Positions 48,001-55,939 of a stretch of DNA of 64,000 nucleotides are shown here, piece by piece. The stretch lies in contig BCGQ01000005.1 of the NCBI GenBank assembly GCA_001599355.1, positions 562,222-626,221 of the forward strand, in the 5' to 3' direction. How positions within the stretch are numbered: the stretch's first letter is position 1; each line of letters opens with the position of its first letter. The stretch is from Nakazawaea peltata (lineage: Eukaryota; Ascomycota; Pichiomycetes; Alaninales; Pachysolenaceae). A program made the translations under genes and the position numbers. The notes beneath the pieces are model-generated. The model saw only the letters and a program-made list of their open reading frames with translations. It had not been told where the DNA came from and ran no database searches.

Positions 48001-49973
48001 AAGAAACTGTCCTTGGAAGTCAACCAAACACCAGCCGAGATATGGTCCTGGATCAACCCTCTCAATGGAGAACCAGAAGTTGGAGTCAAGTATTGAGAAT
48101 CGGTGTTGGCCAAGTTGAGAGCCTCGGCTTTGGCATTCTCGTTCTGTGGGAAATGCATATTCATCTCATCACCATCGAAATCGGCATTGTAAGCACCGGT
48201 GTTGGCATAGTGTAATCTTAAGGTCTTCTCTCCAGGCAAGACTCTGACTTTGTGACCCATCATCGACAGTTTATGTAATGTTGGCTGTCTGTTCATGATC
48301 ACCACGTCGTTGTTCTTGATGTGACGGTACACTTTCTTGTTAATGACGACACTGTTGGTCGACGATGGAGTAAGCAATTGGTTGGCAATGGCTTTTCTTT
48401 GGTCTAAAGTCATTCCGATCAAAGAGATCAAACTTCCGTCCTCGTTTTGGACTTGGATAGCTCCCGGCCACTTGTCAGGACCGTTGATGATCAGCTTACG
48501 GAGCTCGGCAACATTATGAGGAGTCACCGGCTCAGGATATGTCAACTTCTTAGCAAAGACTGGAGGAACTCCAATCTCGTTAGTCTCGATCATCGGATCT
48601 GGAGAGATGACCGATCTGGCTGCGTAGTTGACTCTTTTACCCATCATATGCTTTCTGAACAAACCTTCTTTCTTCTCCAAGGCCTGCTTGACACCTGGAG
48701 TTGGTAATCTGGAAGAGGCTTGTTGTTGAGCCTTGGTGGAATCGATGAAAGCATTCACATCGTTCTGGATAGTTACAAAGGCATTCATGAGTCTGTTGAA
48801 GACGATTCTACGGTCCAGAGCTGGAGTTTGATCTTTTCTGAACGAGTACATTTGCTCATTCAAGTCTCTGATCAATAATGAGGTGGTCAAGACTTTGGAA
48901 AGCAACGAGTTTTGAGAGTTCTCATGGATTTCATCTCCTAATTTAGATGGTAATCTGAATCTGGTTGGAGGAACTACAAGAGCTTGAATGAAGAAGATAT
49001 CTGGAGAGACGGTGGCCTTGGAACCAGGTCTCGAGTTGAATACGTATCTGAGTACCGACTGTTCTTTTCTGAACACAGCTCTCATCAAGTTTCTCACTTG
49101 AGAAGACAAGACGTATCTTGAACCTTGCTTGGATTTCACAGATGGGACAGAAGTGGTCTCGGAGGTTGTGTTGTCTCCATTCTCCCTGATCATATCCTTC
49201 CTCTGTAATCCCTTCACTCTATTATTGGTCATCTGCTTGTCTTTCAACTCATTCTCGAATATCTTCACGAACCCATCCTTCCTATAAGTTGGACTGTACA
49301 TTCCACAGTTATCACATTTAGGTCTACTCAATAATCTCTTATAGAAGGTGTGGATCAAATGCTTTCTCTCCTCACCGACAGTGGCAGTGTGGACACCGGC
49401 CTCGGTGACTCTACCTTCACTCAATGCCTTAGCAATGCTGGTTTCGACGAACAACTGACGTTGTTCACGGAGCTCTTGTTCAGCTTTGACGTCGACGTAT
49501 CTTGGTCCTCCATCGTCTTCTTCGGCTTCGTCATCGTTACCGAAATCTCCAAGATGCAAGTTGTCCAACTCAGCAGCCTCCAATAACAATCCGTACTGCA
49601 ATAATCTCAACTTACACTCGATATTATGCACTTCCAACTTGTTCAATCTGAAATGATGACAGTAAACACAACAAGAACGCAAGTAAATGTAGAGTTGACT
49701 GAAGAATAATGGGTTATAAACAGGTGTAGGCAAGTCAATGTGCCCTTGGTGACCTGGACAAGCCTTCTCATCCAATCCACAAGTAGCACACAAGTTCCTC
49801 AAGAATGCTCCCAATGCCAAATCATACAATCCTCCATTGACTGGATGGCCCAAGTTGTCGAAGACCGTTGGGTTGGTGATTTGCTTGGCTGAAAGAGTCC
49901 TGATTTCTTCTGCGGACAAGATCCCGAAGTCAACCGACTCGATCTCTGATCCCACAGGTTTCGAAATATCCAT
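45057..49973 (-). CDS. RPA190: Rpa190, largest subunit of RNA polymerase I
   Basis: 1638 residues (S. cerevisiae 1664). The N-terminal zinc site is [17 protein letters not shown] (~residues 58-74). The catalytic loop [15 protein letters not shown] is near residue 600 with its three Asp intact. [20 protein letters not shown] (funnel/bridge region) and the trigger-loop segment [18 protein letters not shown] follow. An acidic insertion lies at ~1380-1430 ([20 protein letters not shown]), as in other Pol I A190 subunits. It transcribes the rDNA in the nucleolus. CTG codons at 45378-45380 and 47550-47552 occupy positions that are Ala in the S. cerevisiae protein (EAAR and LTAEG). Start ATG 49973; RRPE upstream. 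Confidence 0.98.
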   Translation of the reverse strand: [1638 protein letters not shown]

Positions 49974-50054
49974 CTTTTGGTGATTAGTCTTAGTGCCGTG
50001 GGAACTTTTAGAGGTTTAAGATGAGGTTAAAATTTTATGTAGGAAAAATTTTAA

Positions 50055-50067
50055 GAAAAATTTTTCA
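50055..50067 (-). promoter_or_regulatory. RRPE element upstream of RPA190
   Basis: TGAAAAATTTTTC on the minus strand, ~85 bases before the ATG, with a second AAAAATTTT-like word at 50043-50052. This is the classic ribosome-biogenesis element. Confidence 0.65.
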
Positions 50068-50213
50068 CCTTCCTGATTGGGGAGGTAATTAGCTGTAAGG
50101 GGAAGGTACTTTATTGGGAAGTTAAATAAACTACAGATAAGCGACGGCCGTTGTGGTGGGGGCGGGGTCGAGCGGGGTAGGTCTGAGTAGAGGGACATCG
50201 ATTAGCACTACTA

Positions 50214-51113
50214 CTATTTTCTGTCCCGTAATATCTCTCCCATTCCATTATCTTTTACCCACAATTCAAATTTCTCATTTCGAAATCCAACTCTAATCAG
50301 ACGCAGTAAACTGAGCTGAGTATTAAAATCGAGTCCGCATCCGATGAGCTCATGATCTAAATAAAATTCAGTATAAAAAAGATCTCCTCTTACAATGGTA
50401 TGATCGAATGAAAGGTGAACAGAGTAAGGCTCTTTGGTGAGTTGATTGAATTTGTTAAGAAGAATTGGCAATTCGGAATCCACACCCCCTTCATTTATAT
50501 CCACAGTATCAAATATTTCATCCTTCTCTTCACCACTGGCTTGGAAATAATACCCTAATGACTTGTTCGGTCTATAACTGGAAAGTGATGGTAAAAACGC
50601 TCTCTTCTTAAATCTATCATTCTCCGAATCATAAAAATTCAACATATTAAGTAACAGACTCTTTTCACTTCTCAATAAATCTCGTATCACGTGACAATTC
50701 TTAACTATGTACGATTTTTCAAATCCCTTAGGAACTGGAGGGGGTCTGGTTACTTTATTGAACACCTCTGGAAGTTGATATATAGTTGAGTAGTATGTCG
50801 AGACCACATTATCAATCACAAGGCCTTTATTCTTCGGGTCATTCATTCCTAGTATCACTTTGAATCCTTCCTTATCTTTCTCACTATAATACAAATCCCT
50901 GATTCCCAGTACGAGGTTTTTGCGGGCATGTAAATGAGGTTCCTCGAGGGATTTCGGAAGATTGATGAGACATTGTTTGATTAATCTTGGGAAATTGAGT
51001 GTGCACAGTTTCATAGCAACGTAATTAATCTCGGTCCTTGATTTGTCATTTGGTTTCACGAGTAAATCTCGTAAGGGAAGATGTTTGAGAGCAGATTTCA
51101 GGTGAGAGGACAT
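50214..51113 (-). CDS. Unrecognised conserved-looking protein
   Basis: 299 residues with normal amino-acid composition and no gaps in frame, so probably a real gene. No signal peptide or membrane span is seen. The N terminus is basic (SSHLKSALKHLPLRDLLVK). The C-terminal part (FYTEFYLDHELIGCGLDFNT, residues ~255-274) has the look of a dsRNA-binding-type strand-strand-helix, but this is weak. A mitochondrial ribosomal or RNA-binding role is one possibility. It lies 240 bases upstream of RPA190 on the same strand and diverges from COG4. I do not assign a function. Confidence 0.7.
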   Translation of the reverse strand: MSSHLKSALKHLPLRDLLVKPNDKSRTEINYVAMKLCTLNFPRLIKQCLINLPKSLEEPHLHARKNLVLGIRDLYYSEKDKEGFKVILGMNDPKNKGLVIDNVVSTYYSTIYQLPEVFNKVTRPPPVPKGFEKSYIVKNCHVIRDLLRSEKSLLLNMLNFYDSENDRFKKRAFLPSLSSYRPNKSLGYYFQASGEEKDEIFDTVDINEGGVDSELPILLNKFNQLTKEPYSVHLSFDHTIVRGDLFYTEFYLDHELIGCGLDFNTQLSLLRLIRVGFRNEKFELWVKDNGMGEILRDRK

Positions 51114-51507
51114 GGTGGGATTTGGGGGTTTAGACGAATGTTCTGATGTTTTCCTCGGGAATAATGGTATATCAGGTCCTTCTGAATGGTATTATCGGAA
51201 AATAATCTAACTTTTCACCTATCTCCTCAATAACACCTGAACTAACCACCATCAAAACTCATCGCTTTCGACATTTTCAATGAACCCGTTTTCGTACTTT
51301 GCTACCCCTCCAAACTCCACCGGCTCAACTAATAAAAATACATTTTCATGTTCTCAGGGCCACATATTTTCCTTTACTTAATTCGTAATTCGCTCATTAC
51401 CACATATTTCCCTTAATTCAATTCGTAATCCGCTCAAGCCTCTCCTGCTCACCCAAAATAACACGAAGTCAAAACACCCCATTCAACAACTACCAACAAC
51501 CCCCACA
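51114..51507. other. Divergent intergenic region upstream of COG4
   Basis: 394 bases. CCACATATTT[TC]CCTT occurs twice, with TTAATTCGTAATTCGCTCA / TCAATTCGTAATCCGCTCA around it (51360-51437). This is a ~60-base imperfect direct repeat in the COG4 promoter. No gene is seen. Confidence 0.5.
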
Positions 51508-53952
51508 ATGGACGAAAAATTGAGCACCTTTTTCCAACAGCTTCAATCTGTAAGCAATATCTCACAGATTGAACGTCTCATCACCTCAATTGACCAAGAA
51601 TTGGCCTCAACCGAGTCCCAAGTCTCCCAATACATCGCCCAATCTCAAGATCGCATGGATGAAGATTTGAACACCATTGAATTGAAACGTTTGGACCTCG
51701 CAACAACTTTAAACACCAACTCAAATCCGCTCGTGGCCAAGATCTCAAATGCCAACGATTTGAGCTACAAAATCACCAAGAAAATCAGGCTCTTAGACCA
51801 TGAAAGAGACCAAATCAACTCCGCTTTCAAATACGTTCAAAACGTCATCTTCTTAAAGAATGAGATCTTGAATTGTCACCTGTTTTTGGAGAATAAGAAC
51901 TGGAGACAGCTGGCCCAATGCATAAATAACATCTTAGTCCAACTTCCGCCGGCTCTTTTGGACGATGACGAGTTCGTCTCGTTCGTCGTGCCCACCAGTG
52001 ATTTACCCGAGCTTCCAAAGGTGACGATTCAGACGTGGATTGACGAGCTCACGCTGTTTCTCAAGCAAGAATTCGAGAAACTGGCCCAACTGAAAGATGT
52101 AGCCAAGCTTACAGAGTATTTCCTCTTATTCCCATTACTTTTAAAGTCCGATATCGGACTAAACTGTTACTCGAAATTCGTAGTCAATTTGGTCAATGAA
52201 CAATCGAGTAATCTCTTGACGAACATCTCGAAAAACTCGAAATCCAAGCCGGGATTCTACTCGTTAACACTCTTGAAGATCTTCGAAATCATTTCCACTA
52301 TCATCAACCAGCATTCCAAGCTCATTGTCGAAAGTTACGACTCGAAATCGATGCTTCAAATCATCACCAAGATCCAAAGAGAGTGTGATATTCAAAGTGG
52401 ATTGATCTTTGATACTTTTTGGGACGCCAAAAACATCCCCTCCATGCTTCTGAAGGTCCATAAATACGATTTCCCCAATTTGGTCCGCATGATGCTCGAC
52501 TCTCACCATGAAGAAGAAGACCAACCCCAAAGAGAAGACATTTCCATCTTGGAAATCAACGATCTTTGCTTCGAGTTGGCCTCCATCTTGAAGAACTGGA
52601 AAATGTACTGCAATTTCTTGAAGATCAAGTGGGATGACTACAGTAAATCTGGCCATAACAATGAGATTCCTCAGCCTGTAATTGAATCTTCTTTCATTGC
52701 CAAATCGAAAGAAAGAATCGCTCCAACTTTTGACGAGCTTAGTACTTTCCAATTGAGAAAATCTATAGAGAAATCGTTCGATTTAGAAGAATTACCCGAC
52801 TTGTCATCTTATTTGGTGTCGAAAGAGATGCCTAACCCGGCCATAACCTCGGTCATCGATGACATTATTCTCGTCACCAACAACGTCTTATGTCGTACCT
52901 TAGAAACTGGTGATGAAGCCATAATCAAAAACATGATCACCAACACCAAACGTATCTTGGAAATCGACTTGATCCAGCTCTTGATGAAGAGATTGTCGAT
53001 GAACTACCCTAGAGCCAATATCATGTTAAGTATATCCGGAACAAGCTCGAATGTCAGAGATTCCAATGAATTTAGTAGAGAACAGTCACTGTCACCTCGT
53101 GCCTCGACCCCATTGAACAATAATTATGGAAGTATGTTCATGAAGGGAGCCACCTCGGCCATCTCCAATGCTATCAACTTCAATAAAGACGATGATTTGA
53201 GAAGATTAGAGCATTTCATAATCTACTTGAACTCGGTCGATACCTTAAAAACGTATATGATCAAACTTGTCGAGAATCTCAACCGCAAATTGGTATCAGA
53301 TAAGTTATTTATGTACTATGATGAAGATTCAGACTCTTCCAATGTCTACGATAACTCGGTGACCAAGAAACTTGCCGGAATCTTGACACTTTTCGGTCAA
53401 AATATCGACCTGAAATGTTCATCGATAGTAGACGACAATATAAGTTTGCTTTACCAGCAAGTATTTGCATCCAAAGTCCAGAAATTGGTCAACGATTTCT
53501 TCCACAGTCCAGAAGAATACATCTCTCCAAACCATTCGTCCAATGAAGACTTATTAAAGTTCATCAACCATTTCAGATCTTTATGGCAGCCATATCAACG
53601 GACTTTACTCCGTCCTCTTTATTTGAAATTGATGTCCTTAGTCACGTCCAAATTGTCGGGACTTATCGAACGTAAGATCATGACCTTGAAGTTCACCGAT
53701 ATCGGAGTCCTCTCCCTTGAAAAGAACTTGAGTTTCATCATTGGGGATATTTCAAAGATCGATTACAAATTGAGGGAGAAATTCTTGAGAGTTACTCAGA
53801 TCGTGATGGTTCTTAGTTTGGATGATGATGAAGAGGATGAGTTGTTCAATGACGACAATGCGGAGGAGAGGTTAGGTATCAAATGGGTACTTACACCGAG
53901 TGAAAGAAAGAGGGTTAGAGTTTTACGTATAGATCTTGGTAAGCTTAACTGA
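51508..53952 (+). CDS. COG4: Cog4, conserved oligomeric Golgi complex subunit
   Basis: 814 residues (S. cerevisiae 861). An N-terminal coiled coil (~1-110; QLQSVSNISQIERLITSIDQ) is followed by a helical rod. Family-like stretches are KYDFPNLVRMMLDSHHEEED (~325-345), the SIEKSFDLEELPDL region (~415) and the C-terminal lobe with FRSLWQPYQRTLLRPLY (~690) ending near KWVLTPSERKRVRVLR. Cog4 belongs to lobe A of the COG tether, which binds SNAREs and Sly1 for retrograde transport within the Golgi. The ATG at 51508 fits the family start. It is convergent with YTH1. Confidence 0.9.
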   Translation: MDEKLSTFFQQLQSVSNISQIERLITSIDQELASTESQVSQYIAQSQDRMDEDLNTIELKRLDLATTLNTNSNPLVAKISNANDLSYKITKKIRLLDHERDQINSAFKYVQNVIFLKNEILNCHLFLENKNWRQLAQCINNILVQLPPALLDDDEFVSFVVPTSDLPELPKVTIQTWIDELTLFLKQEFEKLAQLKDVAKLTEYFLLFPLLLKSDIGLNCYSKFVVNLVNEQSSNLLTNISKNSKSKPGFYSLTLLKIFEIISTIINQHSKLIVESYDSKSMLQIITKIQRECDIQSGLIFDTFWDAKNIPSMLLKVHKYDFPNLVRMMLDSHHEEEDQPQREDISILEINDLCFELASILKNWKMYCNFLKIKWDDYSKSGHNNEIPQPVIESSFIAKSKERIAPTFDELSTFQLRKSIEKSFDLEELPDLSSYLVSKEMPNPAITSVIDDIILVTNNVLCRTLETGDEAIIKNMITNTKRILEIDLIQLLMKRLSMNYPRANIMLSISGTSSNVRDSNEFSREQSLSPRASTPLNNNYGSMFMKGATSAISNAINFNKDDDLRRLEHFIIYLNSVDTLKTYMIKLVENLNRKLVSDKLFMYYDEDSDSSNVYDNSVTKKLAGILTLFGQNIDLKCSSIVDDNISLLYQQVFASKVQKLVNDFFHSPEEYISPNHSSNEDLLKFINHFRSLWQPYQRTLLRPLYLKLMSLVTSKLSGLIERKIMTLKFTDIGVLSLEKNLSFIIGDISKIDYKLREKFLRVTQIVMVLSLDDDEEDELFNDDNAEERLGIKWVLTPSERKRVRVLRIDLGKLN

Positions 53953-54110
53953 ATATGTATAAGTACGATTTGGACTAATATGTATAAAAATATGTGGGAT
54001 TAATATGTGGCTAAATATGTATACAAATATGTAGACTATGACTTTTATGCTATTAACTATGGCTATTAACTATGGCTATTAACTATGGCTATTAACTATG
54101 GCTATGACTA
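53953..54110 (+). terminator. COG4 3' region with TATGTA words and a 13-base tandem repeat
   Basis: Immediately after the stop, AATATGTATA / AATATGTGG words recur six times (53953-54034), resembling yeast polyadenylation efficiency elements (TATATA/TATGTA). Then GCTATTAACTATG repeats four times without a gap (54049-54100). Confidence 0.6.
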
Positions 54111-54179
54111 CCTGAGTATCCTGTTCGTTATGGGGGTGGAACTGGGCAGTGGGAGTTTTTCTTCATTCTATCAGTGATT

Positions 54180-54812
54180 CTATTCAGCGGGTGTCTCCGT
54201 ACCTGTCTCCGTACCTGTTTCTATGCTTTTCTCGTCCTTCTCTTCCTTCTCTTCTGTCTCTTCATCTCCCCCAAATAAATCATCATCCGATACAAATCTC
54301 ATAGCCTCAGGAATAGTACCAATCTTAGGATGATGAAGTTCACAACGTGGCCCATCAGGACAAAATCCATATATATAATTAGGACAAATAGTTCTCCTTA
54401 CATGACGTCTCAAACACTTCGGTCCCTCTTTACAGAACCCTCTATTATAATCTTCACACTCCGGAACCTTCGATTTCGGATCTATATGCAAATAAAGACA
54501 GTCAGGCGACTGTACACAGTATCCATTCTTGGAGAAAAAGAGACATTCAGGCATCTTACGCAAGTTATACTCGTGTAAAAACTCACAGTTGAAGTTCTTC
54601 TTACATAATCCACGAAGCCAATGCTTGCATACAATCTTATTGGAGAAATTAGGGTGAATATTCACCTTTGGACGGTCTGGATTAAGTCCAAATTGGTACT
54701 CATTCTCAAGGAAATCTTCAAATTGAAACCTGGTATGTTGTTGAGTTGGTTGGAAGGGCAGAGGCATGAAAAATGGGTTCTGCGCCTGGAACATCATGTT
54801 TCTAGGCATCAT
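54180..54812 (-). CDS. YTH1: Yth1 (CPSF30), CCCH zinc-finger mRNA 3'-end factor with four fingers
   Basis: The first ATG in frame is at 54812 ([17 protein letters not shown]), giving 210 residues. Family text is unmistakable: [20 protein letters not shown], then [55 protein letters not shown]. Four C-x7/8-C-x5-C-x3-H fingers are present. S. cerevisiae Yth1 has five; the first should lie between LNPDRP and NKIVC, but here only seven residues (KVNIHPNFS-like) separate them. In the family the protein belongs to the cleavage and polyadenylation factor and reads the poly(A) signal. The tail is Glu/Thr-rich. No intron signals were found upstream. Confidence 0.92.
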   Translation of the reverse strand: MMPRNMMFQAQNPFFMPLPFQPTQQHTRFQFEDFLENEYQFGLNPDRPKVNIHPNFSNKIVCKHWLRGLCKKNFNCEFLHEYNLRKMPECLFFSKNGYCVQSPDCLYLHIDPKSKVPECEDYNRGFCKEGPKCLRRHVRRTICPNYIYGFCPDGPRCELHHPKIGTIPEAMRFVSDDDLFGGDEETEEKEEKDEKSIETGTETGTETPAE

Positions 54813-55155
54813 ATTGGGCAATGGTAATGAAATGACTGTCTTATTCAATGAGTTTGATGGTATCACTGTCCTCTTGATGCTGATTAATTAGTTGAATATT
54901 TGGTTTAAATTTGGAGAGGCGCTGATGATTTTTGTAGATGAGGATTGGGATAATGTGCACGACTTTAATTGGGCTTTGGGATATTGTGCACGACCCTAAC
55001 CCCCAATTCATAGATAATAGATATCAGTTATAGTGACTGATACAGCTAGAGCTACGGATATGGTTACAACTACAGCAATGTATGTATAATCTTTATACGC
55101 TAGTCTTGAGAATACTACTAGAAATTCTTACAATATTCAAATCACACTTATTATA

Positions 55156-55485
55156 TTAATCCCATATAATCTCACTAGAAGGAATTTCAGCCTCTGTTGA
55201 AGTCTCCGTCTCGGTAAAAGTATCAGTATTAGTAACTGTTGGAGTAATTGTGACAGTCTCATCTGTACATTCTTCATTACTTGTGCAAGTATTGATATAA
55301 ATAATGGTACTAGTTGTTCCATCGCTGGAAATAACTGAGGTCACTGTAGGCTCCGGGCAACTAATATAAGTATGAGTAGTATAGACAGTACTTAAGTACT
55401 CTGAAACCGTAGTATAAGTTGACCATTTGGCAAATATTGCCATTATATGGTAACTGAATAAGATGATATAAACGAAAGAAGTCAT
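55156..55485 (-). CDS. Small secreted or membrane-anchored Thr/Ser-rich protein
   Basis: 109 residues: a hydrophobic N-terminal segment (SFVYIILFSYHIMAIFA) that could be a signal peptide, then a Thr/Ser/Tyr-rich body (STYTTVSEYLSTVYTTHTYI) with four cysteines (SCPEP, TCTSNEECTDE). It ends with acidic IPSSEIIWD and no hydrophobic GPI tail. Composition resembles yeast adhesin or flocculin fragments. It may be a short secreted wall protein or the remnant of a longer adhesin. It is divergent from the 541-residue adhesin-like gene. Confidence 0.5.
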   Translation of the reverse strand: MTSFVYIILFSYHIMAIFAKWSTYTTVSEYLSTVYTTHTYISCPEPTVTSVISSDGTTSTIIYINTCTSNEECTDETVTITPTVTNTDTFTETETSTEAEIPSSEIIWD

Positions 55486-55939
55486 TATGTCTTTAATACT
55501 ACTTCAATTTCCATAAATATTATCTAGTCTAATTATCATTTATATATAAGATATTTCATTGAGGTATGATAAATTTAAGTTCAAGAATTTGAAACGAAAT
55601 TTATTTTTAACAACTTCTATCACTCTGAAACATCCTTCCCAACACTCACACATTCAGGACCATCCATTAACCTCTCATTCACCCTACATCCAAGCCCAAC
55701 TCAACTCTCACGTTTTAAAGTCTTCGGATTGTTCTTTCCCAATTAGGAAATTTTCATCTGGATCCCCAAAATCACAAACACCCCCAATTTATAAAAATTG
55801 AGTTCGTGTTATAATTGGGGCTGAAACAGTCAGATGATCCATTGTTTGATGAAACACGGGTATGGTTTCAAAATTGGACTCATCCGGATGTGTTTAGATC
55901 CAAATATCTGTATAAAGGTGTAACTAACCCCCCTAGGAA
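55486..55939. other. Divergent intergenic region of the two secreted-protein genes
   Basis: 454 bases, AT-rich at both ends. No repeat or site can be named with confidence. Confidence 0.4.
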
